This document shows positions 40,373 through 49,228 of a stretch of 64,000 bases of DNA, one piece after another. Origin of the DNA: Caldalkalibacillus salinus (lineage in GTDB: Bacteria > Bacillota > Bacilli > Caldalkalibacillales > JCM-10596); NCBI RefSeq assembly GCF_016745835.1, contig NZ_JAERVL010000028.1, positions 32,970 through 96,969 on the forward strand. The letters run 5' to 3'. Position numbers and translations under genes: made by a program. Every line of letters begins with the position of its first letter. Within the stretch, counting starts at the first letter, position 1. The notes beneath the pieces are model-generated. The model did not search any database. It was not told the origin of the DNA and was given only the letters and a program-made list of their open reading frames with translations.

Positions 40373-40378
40373 ATTGTA
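40373..40378 (-). promoter_or_regulatory. Extended -10 promoter of the small peptide gene
   Basis: Minus-strand TGATACAAT (a TGnTACAAT extended -10) lies about 30 bp upstream of the TTG start; the leader would be about 22 nt. The -35 is weak. Confidence 0.45.
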
Positions 40379-40412
40379 TCATAAAAGGCTTTAACGAAAT
40401 GACAGACCTTCT

Positions 40413-40439
40413 CAGCCCTTTTGATGGGCTGTTTTTTTC
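40413..40439 (+). terminator. Terminator upstream of sigW
   Basis: CAGCCC (40413-40418) pairs with GGGCTG (40426-40431) and seven T residues follow. On the plus strand it insulates sigW from read-through. A weak plus-strand promoter-like pair (TTTACT 40239-40244, TATGAT 40261-40266) could make an antisense RNA ending here. Confidence 0.75.
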
Positions 40440-40487
40440 TTGATATTTTTCCCAATAATAAAAATGCTTGTGTTAAAATGGTTGAGG

Positions 40488-40513
40488 TGAAACTTTTGTG
40501 TGCTTCATACGTA
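40488..40513 (+). promoter_or_regulatory. Sigma-W autoregulatory promoter
   Basis: TGAAAC (40488-40493), 16 bp, and CGTA (40510-40513) match the sigma-W consensus exactly. It lies 36 bp upstream of the sigW start, so the regulator drives its own operon as in B. subtilis. Confidence 0.85.
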
Positions 40514-40549
40514 AGCATAATAACCGCCTTTATGCGGAGGTACAGATCA

Positions 40550-41119
40550 ATGGATCGGACAGAGAGAAAACTAATAAAAAAGGCTAGCGCTGGGAGTCGA
40601 ACAGCGTTTAGAGCCATCGTCGAGCGATATAAAAATAAAATATATCATCTCGCTTACCGTATGCTAGGAAACCATACGGAGGCTGAAGATGTGGCCCAAG
40701 AAACGTTTATTAGAGTCTATACGAAGCTTGATCGCTATAATGATGATCATAAATTTTCAACTTGGATTTATCGCATTGCTACAAATCTATGTATTGATCA
40801 CTTGAGAAAGCGAAAACAGCATGTGCAGTCCCTAGATCAAGAGGTCGCTGGTGTAGAAGGGTTAGCATTATACTCCCAAGTGGCCAGTACCACAGACACG
40901 CCGGAAGAAGAAGTGATGACGTTAGAGTTGCGGGAGGAAGTCCAACTTGCCATCGACAAACTTCCACCTCAATACAAAACCATCATAATCCTAAGATACC
41001 TCCAAGATTTGAGTTTACAAGAAATCAGCGAAGTGATAGATTTACCCGTCACCACGATCAAAACGAGAATACACCGTGGAAGAGAAGCATTAAAAAAACA
41101 GTTACAAAACCTAACATGA
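40550..41119 (+). CDS. sigW: ECF sigma factor SigW
   Basis: SigW directs the response to envelope stress, antimicrobial peptides and detergents. The 189-residue protein has region 2 (NKIYHLAYRMLGNHTEAEDV with AQETFIRVY) and region 4 with the helix-turn-helix LSLQEISEVIDLPVTTIKTR. The start ATG 40550 (MDRTERKLIKKASAGS) follows GCGGAGGTACAGATCA; an in-frame extension upstream runs through the sigma-W promoter and is not coding. It is followed by the anti-sigma gene. Confidence 0.94.
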   Translation: MDRTERKLIKKASAGSRTAFRAIVERYKNKIYHLAYRMLGNHTEAEDVAQETFIRVYTKLDRYNDDHKFSTWIYRIATNLCIDHLRKRKQHVQSLDQEVAGVEGLALYSQVASTTDTPEEEVMTLELREEVQLAIDKLPPQYKTIIILRYLQDLSLQEISEVIDLPVTTIKTRIHRGREALKKQLQNLT

Positions 41120-41157
41120 ATAACTTCATGAGTAGACTGAGAAAGGAAGGGTGAGGG

Positions 41158-41796
41158 ATGACTTGCCAAGATGCTAAAAAGCTGATTCACGAATATCTTG
41201 ACGGAGATTTATCACAGGCAGAAATAGAACAGCTGCACCAGCATATTGACCAATGTCCTGAGTGCAGAGAAGACATGCGCTCACTGGAACAAACGGTAAC
41301 ATTGCTCCAAGGTCATTCCGACTCCAAGGTTGAGGCCCCAGTTAACTTCGTTGATAATGTGATGACACGTTTGCCACAGAAGGACACCAAACACCAACTC
41401 AAATCATGGGTAAAAGGGCATCCGTTCATCGTTGCGGCCACTTTGTTCCTTGTGCTGATGTCTTCTAGTCTCTTCTCCATTTGGTCCAATGGCTCAGAAC
41501 AGCTCACGGTGTCCGCCCCGAATGTAGAAGCGCTCATCATACAGCATGAGGACAATAAGGTCATTGTGCCTGACGGCATTAGTGTACCAGGAGATATGAG
41601 AGTCAGGAACGGTAACGTTGAGGTTAGAGGAGAGGTAAAAGGAGATATCATTGTCACCGAAGGCCACGTGTATCTCTCTTCGACCGCCCATATCGTAGGA
41701 GAAGTTGAAGAGATTGACCAGTTTATCAAATGGGCGTGGCATCATGTCACACGATGGATAAAAGAGGCGGTTCCAAACGATGATGAAATCAGTTAA
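41158..41796 (+). CDS. rsiW: Anti-sigma-W factor RsiW
   Basis: RsiW is a membrane protein that holds SigW inactive until PrsW, RasP and Clp proteases destroy it. The 212-residue product has the zinc-containing anti-sigma motif Cys3, His29, Cys33, Cys36 (HQHIDQCPEC), one membrane helix near 86-105 (FIVAATLFLVLMSSSLF) and an extracytoplasmic part with a short bactofilin-like stretch (DMRVRNGNVEVRGEVKGDII). It starts at ATG 41158 after GAAGGGTGAGGG. Confidence 0.92.
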   Translation: MTCQDAKKLIHEYLDGDLSQAEIEQLHQHIDQCPECREDMRSLEQTVTLLQGHSDSKVEAPVNFVDNVMTRLPQKDTKHQLKSWVKGHPFIVAATLFLVLMSSSLFSIWSNGSEQLTVSAPNVEALIIQHEDNKVIVPDGISVPGDMRVRNGNVEVRGEVKGDIIVTEGHVYLSSTAHIVGEVEEIDQFIKWAWHHVTRWIKEAVPNDDEIS

Positions 41797-41812
41797 AATA
41801 AGATAGAATGGC

Positions 41813-41838
41813 TTAAGCACGGGGACCCGTGCTTATCT
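41813..41838 (+). terminator. Hairpin after rsiW
   Basis: TAAGCACGG pairs with CCGTGCTTA; only a short T-rich TATCTTT follows, so termination may be partial. Confidence 0.5.
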
Positions 41839-41941
41839 TTGCGTTTATTGCACATTATTGGATAAGATGCCATACATAGCAAAAACTATAATTATCATGA
41901 TAAGCACTGTAAATGGCACTCCGCAGAAAGAGGGATGGTGA

Positions 41942-42760
41942 ATGGACTGGCTGTTTGAACTTACAATGATGGAATACTTTATAGAGATTATTGATATTTT
42001 ACTCGTGACCCTTGTCATTTACTATCTCATCACCTTAATCAGGGGGACACGAGCCGTTCAGCTTTTGAAGGGTCTGTTCGTCATTGTCGTCGCGTGGTTA
42101 TTAAGCAGCTTTTTCGGCTTGAAGACGCTATCTTTTATTATCACACAGACGATGACGTACGGTGTGCTAGCCGTTTTGATCATCTTTCAACCAGAGCTGA
42201 GACGGGCGTTAGAGCAGCTCGGTAGAGGGAAGCTGTTCGCTAGAACCTCACATCCCGATGATGAAAAGTACGTCAAAGTCATTGAAGATACGGTAAAAGC
42301 CGTCCAGTACCTAGCGAAGCGTAGAATAGGGGCGCTCATTGTTTATGAACTGGAAACGGGCCTCAACGATTATGTTGAGACAGGGATAAACATAGACGGT
42401 CATGCCTCTTCAGAGCTACTGATTAATATCTTTATACCGAACACGCCCTTGCACGATGGGGCCGTTATCGTACGTAAAGATCAAGTAAAAGCAGCCGGCT
42501 GCTATCTCCCATTATCAGAGAATCCTTTTATTAGTAAAGAGCTGGGCACACGACACCGGGCCGCCCTCGGACTCAGTGAAATGACGGACTGTCTCGCGCT
42601 GATCGTCTCAGAGGAGACCGGACAATTATCCATCGCCAAAAACGGGGAAATTTATCGTGACCTCTCAGCAGAGGACGTCCATGAACGACTTGACACCGAG
42701 CTGCGACCGCAGCAGAAGGCAGCGCCGTCCTTCTGGTCAAGGGGGAAACATAATGGATAA
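41942..42760 (+). CDS. cdaA: Diadenylate cyclase CdaA
   Basis: CdaA condenses two ATP into c-di-AMP, the essential messenger for potassium and osmotic balance. The 272-residue protein has three N-terminal membrane helices and a DAC domain with the catalytic DGA (PLHDGAVIV) and RHR (GTRHRAALG) motifs. The start ATG 41942 follows GAGGGATGGTGA. Its end overlaps cdaR by 8 bp, and the operon cdaA-cdaR-glmM is the conserved Firmicute arrangement. Confidence 0.95.
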   Translation: MDWLFELTMMEYFIEIIDILLVTLVIYYLITLIRGTRAVQLLKGLFVIVVAWLLSSFFGLKTLSFIITQTMTYGVLAVLIIFQPELRRALEQLGRGKLFARTSHPDDEKYVKVIEDTVKAVQYLAKRRIGALIVYELETGLNDYVETGINIDGHASSELLINIFIPNTPLHDGAVIVRKDQVKAAGCYLPLSENPFISKELGTRHRAALGLSEMTDCLALIVSEETGQLSIAKNGEIYRDLSAEDVHERLDTELRPQQKAAPSFWSRGKHNG

Positions 42761-44012
42761 AGTACTTCGTAGTAACGTCTTCTGGCTCGTGATTGCATTT
42801 GTACTTGCGGTCATGCTGTGGATGATTGTGAATATTGATCAGCCCCACGTGCCAGGACAACAACACAACGATGAAATCAGCGTAGAAAACGTGGACGTAG
42901 AAGTCATTTACGATGAAGAGCGTTACGCCTTAACGGAGGTTGAAGAGGATGTACGCATGATCCTGACGGGTCGCCGCTCTGTACTCTTTGCTAACCAACT
43001 TCGTACTGACCCTTATCGTGTGTACGCCGATCTATCTGGACTAGAAGCGGGTACCCATGACGTGCCTTTACAGCACGAAGGGTTCCCTGATGAACTTCAG
43101 GTTGAATTCATTCCGAGTCATATCCGTGTGGTATTGGAGGAGAAAGGGTTAGAATCCTATAACGTTGAACTGGTGCTTACCGGCGAGACCGAGGCAGGAT
43201 TTGAAGTCGGCCAGCCTGCCGTCACACCGGATGAGGTATTCGCGATTGCGCCGGTATCAGTTTTAGAGCGTATTTCAACCATACGAGGGTACCTGAATAT
43301 AGATAATGCAGATGAACGATTAAACGACGAAGTCGAACTGAAAGCTTATGATCGCGAAGGTAATGTGCTGGAAGTAGAGCTCAGTCCTGAGACAGCAGAA
43401 GTGGAAGTGCCTATTCATAGTCCAAGTACCACAGTGCCTTTGCGATTAGATCTTGTTAACTCGTTACCAGATGGTCTGAGCTTCTCTCGTATTGCGCTTA
43501 ATAGGGAGAGTGTGGAGGTGGCTGCCCCACTCGATGTATTGAACACGTTATCAGAAATTCCGGTGACGGTGGATTTATCCGAAATAGACGGATCCACGAC
43601 GAAGGATGTGACGCTACCCCGAGAAAGGCAATGGATTTACTTACGTCCCCAAGAAGTAGAAGTCCAGGTCGAGGTGGGGCCAACCGTTAGTCGGACTTTT
43701 AACGATGTTCCTATTCAAGTCAGAGGCTTAGATGAAGCATATGAGGTTATCTTTGAAGACGATGAACAGGTACTATCAGAACTTGTCCTATCAGGGAGCC
43801 AGGAGCGGGTGAATGACCTGCAACAGGAGCAGTTAGACGTTTATATTGATGTGACAGATTTATCCCAGGGAGCGCACACCGTAGATATTGCAGTGGATCT
43901 CCCCTCATATATACAAGGAACCCCAGCAGAGGATCAGGTGAATATAACCATACAATCTCAACGTTCTATGAGTACAACAACTGAAGCGAACGAGGAAGAA
44001 GAAGGAGAGTGA
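42753..44012 (+). CDS. cdaR: CdaA regulator CdaR (YbbR-domain protein)
   Basis: CdaR is an extracytoplasmic membrane-anchored protein that modulates CdaA. The 419-residue product has an N-terminal membrane helix ([20 protein letters not shown] near 8-27) and four YbbR repeats of about 80-90 residues, then an acidic C-terminal end. Start ATG 42753 lies inside the end of cdaA, after GGGGGAAACATA. A longer frame from 42657 within cdaA is rejected. Confidence 0.92.
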   Translation: MDKVLRSNVFWLVIAFVLAVMLWMIVNIDQPHVPGQQHNDEISVENVDVEVIYDEERYALTEVEEDVRMILTGRRSVLFANQLRTDPYRVYADLSGLEAGTHDVPLQHEGFPDELQVEFIPSHIRVVLEEKGLESYNVELVLTGETEAGFEVGQPAVTPDEVFAIAPVSVLERISTIRGYLNIDNADERLNDEVELKAYDREGNVLEVELSPETAEVEVPIHSPSTTVPLRLDLVNSLPDGLSFSRIALNRESVEVAAPLDVLNTLSEIPVTVDLSEIDGSTTKDVTLPRERQWIYLRPQEVEVQVEVGPTVSRTFNDVPIQVRGLDEAYEVIFEDDEQVLSELVLSGSQERVNDLQQEQLDVYIDVTDLSQGAHTVDIAVDLPSYIQGTPAEDQVNITIQSQRSMSTTTEANEEEEGE

Positions 44013-44017
44013 TTACC

Positions 44018-45367
44018 ATGGGGAAGTATTTTGGAACAGATGGTGTCCGTGGCGTGGCCAATCTTGAGCTAACGCCTGAATTAGCATTTAAAATCGGTCG
44101 ATGTGGAGGTCATGTACTAACCAAGGAAGCCCAAGACCCTAAAGTGCTCATCGGTCGAGATACGAGAGTGTCTGGACAGATGTTGGAAGGGGCATTAATC
44201 GCAGGTCTACTATCAGTAGGCATTGAAGTGATGCGTCTCGGTGTCATTTCTACACCAGGGGTGGCTTACTTAACGAAAGCTTTAGGTGCACATGCTGGCG
44301 TCATGATCTCTGCTTCCCATAACCCGGTTGCAGATAATGGTATTAAATTTTTCGGGCCAGACGGATTTAAATTACTCGATGAAAAAGAAGAAGAGATCGA
44401 GCAACTTTTAGACGCTAATGAAGATACACTCCCACGCCCAACAGGAGAAGCGATCGGTTATGTGAGCGACTACTTTGAAGGTGGGCAGAAGTACATCTCC
44501 TACCTTAAGTCGACCGTAAAAAATGACTTTGAAGGCTTACACATCGTGCTAGATTGTGCGCACGGTGCGGCTTCTTCCTTGGCGCCGCAGTTGTTTGGCG
44601 ACTTGGGTGCCCAAATCACCACGATCGGTTCCAACCCTAATGGCTTTAACATCAATGAAGGTGTCGGATCCACACACATCGAAGCGCTACAGGAAACGGT
44701 CAAGGAAAAAGGGGCCGACCTCGGTCTCGCTTTCGATGGTGATGCAGACCGCCTAATCGCTGTTGATGAACACGGTGAAGTGGTCGACGGGGACCAGATC
44801 ATGTACGTCTGTGCGCTAGCACTGAAAGAAAAAGGGAACCTGCAACAAAACACCGTTGTGGCCACAGTGATGAGCAACCTCGGCTTTTACAAAGCGCTGG
44901 AGGCGAAAGGGATTAACGTCGAGACCACCAAAGTAGGTGACCGCTACGTCATGGAAAAAATGCGTGAAGAAGGCTATACCATGGGTGGCGAACAGTCTGG
45001 ACATATTATCTTCTTAGACTGCAATACAACCGGTGATGGCATGTTGTCCGCCTTACAGCTCGTTAATGTGGTGAAGGAATCAGGACAGTCACTCTCCAAT
45101 CTGGTGCAAGATCTCACCATCTATCCGCAAACCATGGTGAATGTCCGAGTGACAGACAAATATCGTGTTATGGAAAATACGGCTGTACAGGCGCAAATTG
45201 AAAAAGTGGAAAAAGAAATGGACGGTAAAGGACGCGTGCTCGTCCGTGCGTCAGGTACAGAACCCCTCGTCCGTGTTATGGCTGAAGCAGAAGATGCGGT
45301 GCGCCTAGACGGTTGGGTGCAATCTATCGCTGACGTTGTCCAACAAGAGCTTGGCTTAGACGATTAA
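44018..45367 (+). CDS. glmM: Phosphoglucosamine mutase GlmM
   Basis: GlmM converts glucosamine-6-phosphate to glucosamine-1-phosphate for peptidoglycan and also inhibits CdaA. The 449-residue product has the start [20 protein letters not shown], the phosphoserine loop [12 protein letters not shown] near 100, the metal-binding DGDADR near 240 and the phosphate-binding [12 protein letters not shown] near 410. Start ATG 44018 follows GAAGGAGAGTGATTACC. It overlaps the end of the cdaR region, and a terminator follows. Confidence 0.96.
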   Translation: MGKYFGTDGVRGVANLELTPELAFKIGRCGGHVLTKEAQDPKVLIGRDTRVSGQMLEGALIAGLLSVGIEVMRLGVISTPGVAYLTKALGAHAGVMISASHNPVADNGIKFFGPDGFKLLDEKEEEIEQLLDANEDTLPRPTGEAIGYVSDYFEGGQKYISYLKSTVKNDFEGLHIVLDCAHGAASSLAPQLFGDLGAQITTIGSNPNGFNINEGVGSTHIEALQETVKEKGADLGLAFDGDADRLIAVDEHGEVVDGDQIMYVCALALKEKGNLQQNTVVATVMSNLGFYKALEAKGINVETTKVGDRYVMEKMREEGYTMGGEQSGHIIFLDCNTTGDGMLSALQLVNVVKESGQSLSNLVQDLTIYPQTMVNVRVTDKYRVMENTAVQAQIEKVEKEMDGKGRVLVRASGTEPLVRVMAEAEDAVRLDGWVQSIADVVQQELGLDD

Positions 45368-45388
45368 GCGTCTGTCGTTATCTAGCGC

Positions 45389-45417
45389 AAAGGGGTCACG
45401 AGCGACCCCTTTTTTTC
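45389..45417 (+). terminator. Terminator after glmM
   Basis: AAAGGGGTC pairs with GACCCCTTT around a short loop, followed by T residues. Confidence 0.85.
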
Positions 45418-45458
45418 ATATTGTAAAAGTACCAAGTACCGCCAGAGAATTAAAGGGA

Positions 45459-45489
45459 TTGACGAAAGTCCTAATAAGTGTGGTATATT
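45459..45489 (+). promoter_or_regulatory. Possible glmS promoter
   Basis: TTGACG (45459-45464) and TGGTATATT (extended -10, 45481-45489) with a long 19-bp spacer lie about 50 bp before the ribozyme. Confidence 0.5.
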
Positions 45490-45539
45490 GGAATTACGAC
45501 TCAAGAAAGGAAGAGGAGGACCGAGGGAACAACTGCATA

Positions 45540-45682
45540 TCTCAAGCGCCAGGGCTAGGAGGAGACCTAGCTGACGAGGTGGAGGTTTTATCGAGTATTC
45601 GGCGGATGCCTCCCTGCAGAACCCGCTGCAGTCAAGTCATGATACAAACCCTAGGGGTGACCCTAAGGTACAAAAATCATGA
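45540..45682 (+). ncRNA. glmS ribozyme: glmS ribozyme (glucosamine-6-phosphate riboswitch)
   Basis: The sequence has the ribozyme hallmarks in order: AGCGCC at the cleavage site (cut expected between A45545 and G46), a P2 stem CTAGG/CCTAG, the conserved core GACGAGGTGGAGGTTTTATCG and CGGCGGATGCCTCC, then the P3 and P4 hairpins including CCCTAGGGGTGACCCTAAGG. Glucosamine-6-phosphate acts as cofactor for self-cleavage, after which RNase J degrades the glmS message. It is 140 nt before the glmS start, the usual distance. Confidence 0.93.
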
Positions 45683-45818
45683 CACGGATGATATGATAAA
45701 TAATCTAAAATAAACGGAATGATAGGGGATCGCATCCCCTGTAAATCATATAGAGAGAACCATGCGCTCATGTTTACAGTGTGAGCGGTCCCCTATCAAC
45801 GATAGGAGGAACGCAAAC

Positions 45819-47624
45819 ATGTGTGGTATTGTTGGATATATGGGAGCTAAGAACGCGAAGGACGTCGTATTATCAGGATTGAAACGTTTAGAGTATCGTG
45901 GATATGACTCCGCAGGTATCTGTGTCGTGAATGACGAGGACGTTAATATATACAAAGAAAAAGGTAAAATCAAAGCACTAGAAAGCTTAATCGGGGACGT
46001 TGAGATCGAAGGGACCGTTGGCATTGGCCACACACGTTGGGCCACGCACGGTGCGCCTACTCAGACGAACGCACACCCGCATCAAAGCTACTCTGGTCGA
46101 TTTACCCTTGTCCATAACGGGATTATTGAGAACTATCAAGAGCTGAAGGATCAGTACGTGCCGAAGGTTGAACGCTTAAGTGAGACGGACACGGAGATTA
46201 TTGTTCACCTTATCGATGCCTTCAGTCAAAAAGGGTACGAAACAGAAGACGCGTTCCGTCAGGTACTCAATCTCCTAGACGGTTCATACGCGATTGCCCT
46301 CATAGACCGTGAAGACACGTCTAAGATTTATGCGGCGAAGAACAAGAGTCCGCTTTTGGCCGGGATTACCGAGAACGGAGAAAACATGGTCGCCAGTGAC
46401 GCAACAGCGATGATTCACGTCACAAACGAATTCAAGGAACTTAGAGATCTTGAGTACGTCGTTTTTGATCGTGACACTCTAACGATTAAGAACTATGACG
46501 GCGAGATCATCGACCGTGAAACGTACACCGTCGACTGGGATATCAGCTCCGTTGAAACGGGTCAATACGACCACTTCATGCTGAAGGAAATCGATGAACA
46601 ACCGACCGTGATGCGTAACATCATCAGTCAATACCAAGACGAAGACGGACAGCTCAATATCGGTAAAGAGTTGGATGGACTCAGTGTGCCTCGACGCGTA
46701 CACATCGTTGCCTGCGGAACCAGTTATCATGCGGGGCTAGTCGGTAAAAGTATTATCGAGAACATCGCCCGTATCCCAACTGAAGTGCATATCGCTTCTG
46801 AATATATGTACGCTAACCCGATTATTGAAGACGATGTTCTATTTATCTTCATTAGTCAATCTGGGGAAACGGCAGACTCTCGCGGTGTGCTGAACCAAGT
46901 GAAAGAACAAGGCCACCGTACCTTGACGATCACGAACGTGCAAGGCAGTACGCTCTACCGTGAAGCAGACTATAAGCTCCTCACGCACGCAGGACCTGAG
47001 ATTGCAGTTGCTTCTACCAAAGCGTACACGGCTCAAATTGCTGTTATGGCTCTATTTGCCATCTACCTAGAAGCAGAGCAGAACCTAGAGAACAACATCG
47101 ACATGTTCCATGAGCTCAGAACGATCTCAACAGCGATGGAACAGCTGAAGGACATGAAAGACAAAGCGAAAGACATTGTCGATGAGTATCTCACAGGTGT
47201 ACGCAGCTGCTTCTTCATCGGTCGTCAAGCAGACTATAACGTTGTTATCGAGGGTGCATTGAAGCTGAAGGAAATCTCCTATATCCAAGCGGAAGGATAC
47301 GCAGGAGGAGAGCTGAAGCACGGGACCATTGCCCTTATTGAAGACGGCACCCCAGTCTTCACCGTCATTACCGACCCACAGATCGCTAAGAATACGCGGA
47401 GTAATGCACAAGAAGTAGAAGCACGCGGCGCAAACACATGCACCATCGTGGCCAAAGGATTAGATCGTGAAGGAGACGCATGGGTATTACCGGACGTTCA
47501 TCCGTTACTCACACCACTCGTCTCTGTCATCCCACTACAGCTGATTTCTTACTACGCTGCCCTCCAACGCGGCTGCGACGTCGATAAGCCAAGAAACTTG
47601 GCGAAGTCAGTGACAGTGGAGTAA
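45819..47624 (+). CDS. glmS: Glutamine-fructose-6-phosphate aminotransferase GlmS
   Basis: GlmS makes glucosamine-6-phosphate, the first step of amino-sugar supply for the cell wall. The 601-residue enzyme has the N-terminal nucleophile Cys2 (MCGIVGYMGAKN), a glutaminase domain with GHTRWATHG near 73, and two SIS domains (ISQSGETADS near 348, KHGTIALIEDG) ending PRNLAKSVTVE. Start ATG 45819 follows GATAGGAGGAACGCAAAC. It is feedback-controlled by the upstream ribozyme. Confidence 0.97.
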   Translation: MCGIVGYMGAKNAKDVVLSGLKRLEYRGYDSAGICVVNDEDVNIYKEKGKIKALESLIGDVEIEGTVGIGHTRWATHGAPTQTNAHPHQSYSGRFTLVHNGIIENYQELKDQYVPKVERLSETDTEIIVHLIDAFSQKGYETEDAFRQVLNLLDGSYAIALIDREDTSKIYAAKNKSPLLAGITENGENMVASDATAMIHVTNEFKELRDLEYVVFDRDTLTIKNYDGEIIDRETYTVDWDISSVETGQYDHFMLKEIDEQPTVMRNIISQYQDEDGQLNIGKELDGLSVPRRVHIVACGTSYHAGLVGKSIIENIARIPTEVHIASEYMYANPIIEDDVLFIFISQSGETADSRGVLNQVKEQGHRTLTITNVQGSTLYREADYKLLTHAGPEIAVASTKAYTAQIAVMALFAIYLEAEQNLENNIDMFHELRTISTAMEQLKDMKDKAKDIVDEYLTGVRSCFFIGRQADYNVVIEGALKLKEISYIQAEGYAGGELKHGTIALIEDGTPVFTVITDPQIAKNTRSNAQEVEARGANTCTIVAKGLDREGDAWVLPDVHPLLTPLVSVIPLQLISYYAALQRGCDVDKPRNLAKSVTVE

Positions 47625-47715
47625 GTGAAGCACCTATCATTCCTAAGTTTTGTTGAGTAATAAAAAAGTTGTTTAATTTATAATAAAGTCTTTAATTCAT
47701 AATAAAGTTGTTTAA

Positions 47716-47767
47716 AAAACGCATGTTGGAGTATACCTTAATTAACTCCGAACATGCGTTTTTTTTG
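47716..47767 (+). terminator. Terminator after glmS
   Basis: AAAACGCATGTT pairs with AACATGCGTTTT, extended by GGAGT/ACTCC, followed by a run of T residues. Confidence 0.85.
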
Positions 47768-48167
47768 GAAGTAGAGGTGATTTTGTCTTGAATACAACTG
47801 ATTTAATGTCTTGAATTGGCTGGGGATATCGATTCGACTGGTAGTATTGGGGCCGTTGATTATTTCCAGTCGAAGAAAAAGAGAATTTTCAGAGGGAGAA
47901 TAAAAGAGTCTTGTTTTTATGGTTACAATAATTTAAGTATTATTCCATTAACGAGCCAGATTGTTGAATAGAAGGAATCTGGAAATGGACTGCGAAAATG
48001 ACGATTAAATACGGGTCCCATTTTGCTTAAAATGCAAAAAAATACGGGGGTTATAGAATACAATCATTGTATAATGGGTCCCATCGGATTGAGGTAAAAG
48101 GAATGGATTTTGAAGTGTTTGCAGGGGATTTAGTGGTAATTTCGATATCATTTTTATAATTTATATG
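47768..48167. other. Gene-poor region
   Basis: I see no convincing gene in these 400 bases. Two short frames of 18 and 30 codons lack ribosome binding sites. The 9-mer GGGTCCCAT occurs twice (about 48014 and 48076) near a TACGGG-type pair. The region looks like decayed sequence. Confidence 0.5.
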
Positions 48168-48196
48168 TTTACAATTGTGCCCTACCTGAGTATAAT
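48168..48196 (+). promoter_or_regulatory. Strong promoter-like sequence with no gene downstream
   Basis: TTTACA (48168-48173) and a consensus TATAAT (48191-48196) with exactly 17 bp between them point toward a convergent small-peptide gene. The transcript would start near 48203. A plus-strand frame of 97 codons (48257-48550) follows but has no ribosome binding site. Confidence 0.5.
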
Positions 48197-48417
48197 ATGA
48201 ATTACAGAGGATATACTAATTGACGGTATTGAGATTCAATCAGACACAATTATGGGATGAAGGCAGGGGTGGCTCCTCTGTCTTCTTTCGTTTATAGGGG
48301 TGTCCCCTCTTCACCAACATTCACACACTCCCTGGAGGATTTGAGGTTTATGGGTAAGACCTCAGGACGGTTGGCTAGACCGGAGAACGTTAGATTCGAG
48401 TTAAACACCCCTACATG

Positions 48418-48507
48418 TTACAGAACGGTAAACAGTATAACAATTGCAGTTACAAGTTTAACTACCGCAATAAGTAGGTCGAGCGTTTTGACGGTTATTG
48501 ATTTCAA
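48418..48507 (-). CDS. Small hydrophobic peptide, toxin-like (second locus)
   Basis: On the minus strand AAAGGAGGGAGTTT (48523-48510) precedes a TTG start and a 29-codon frame. The peptide begins MKSITVKTLDLLIAVVKLVT and is almost entirely one membrane helix ending VILFTVL. A TGGTAAAAT extended -10 lies at 48563-48556. The mRNA could close by long-range pairing of AGGGGTGT (near 48412) with ACACCCCT (near 48300), a feature also known from type I toxin mRNAs. A TTG two codons earlier in another frame meets a stop. No match to a named toxin. Confidence 0.5.
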   Translation of the reverse strand: MKSITVKTLDLLIAVVKLVTAIVILFTVL

Positions 48508-48555
48508 TCAAACTCCCTCCTTTGCTGAGAAATTCGGGAGTGTTCCTTAGGGAAT

Positions 48556-48561
48556 ATTTTA
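48556..48561 (-). promoter_or_regulatory. Extended -10 promoter of the second small peptide
   Basis: Minus-strand TGGTAAAAT with TTAATT 17 bp upstream of TAAAAT; the leader to the TTG would be about 45 nt. Confidence 0.4.
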
Positions 48562-48699
48562 CCACAGAAAAAATGGCAAATTAACACATTGTATTAATAA
48601 TTTTTAGTATACGAAAACACATGTGCTGTTTCGTATTTTTTTTGCCGTAATTTCATTCATCACTCGACCCTAGAGCTACAAAGATATGACCTAAACCGA

Positions 48700-49135
48700 C
48701 ATATCCGGAGGAAAAAGGTTTATAATGATGGGGCTCTTAATGGTAACGTGTTGGCTTCTTTTTCGATTGATCTAGCAGATGATGTAGAAGGGGTTCTGGA
48801 CACTAAGGGATTTGCAGAATATTAGTCGGAAGTACGCTTGCTTTAGCACGTAAAGATTTGGTTTGATTCATCTTGATGCGCATCCAGACTATTACCACAG
48901 GGGAAATAAAACATATGCTGTTGCTGGAGGCATGGCTTTAGCCATTATAACGGGAAAAGGCACAGACATTTTATCGAATTTAGAGAACCGGAAACCTTAT
49001 GTTAAAAGTAAACATGTACTTACATTAGGTTACCGTGAATCTGATCCTGAGCAAGATATTATTGCAGAAGCCGAGATGGATGAGATTTCTTGTTGGAGTG
49101 CCGAATACGTAGTGCGGGGCATTATACTGCAGTAA
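48700..49135 (+). pseudogene. Decayed ureohydrolase (arginase/agmatinase family) gene
   Basis: The segment from about 48863 encodes LIHLDAHPDYYHRGNK, the metal-binding DAH motif of the arginase superfamily, then GGMALAIITGKG and VKSKHVLTLGYRESDPEQDI, in the right order. The frame is closed upstream by stops and the GGDHS and DxDxxDP motifs are missing, so only a middle part remains of a protein normally about 300 residues long. It is a different gene from rocF. No working product is likely. Confidence 0.7.
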
Positions 49136-49200
49136 AATGATCAAAGATGAGCCAATGAGTAACATTTCAAAAGCCCAGTAAATGAAAAGTGGAACTGTTG

Positions 49201-49228
49201 AAAGATGCGGCTTTTCGCCATCTTTTTA
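49201..49228 (+). terminator. Terminator-like hairpin
   Basis: AAAGATG pairs with CATCTTT around a loop of about ten bases and T residues follow; probably a relic of the ureohydrolase gene unit. Confidence 0.5.

Noticed and set aside
40421..40549. Extended N-terminus of SigW
   Set aside because: The frame runs through the terminator tail and the sigma-W promoter; the canonical start at 40550 has a strong ribosome binding site.
45459..45713. 84-codon frame upstream of glmS
   Set aside because: It lies inside the promoter and glmS ribozyme, which explain the sequence fully.
48257..48550. 97-codon open frame on the plus strand
   Set aside because: It has no ribosome binding site and no recognisable domain. 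It lies antisense to the small hydrophobic peptide and over its predicted mRNA, so I treat it as a by-product of the facing transcript region.
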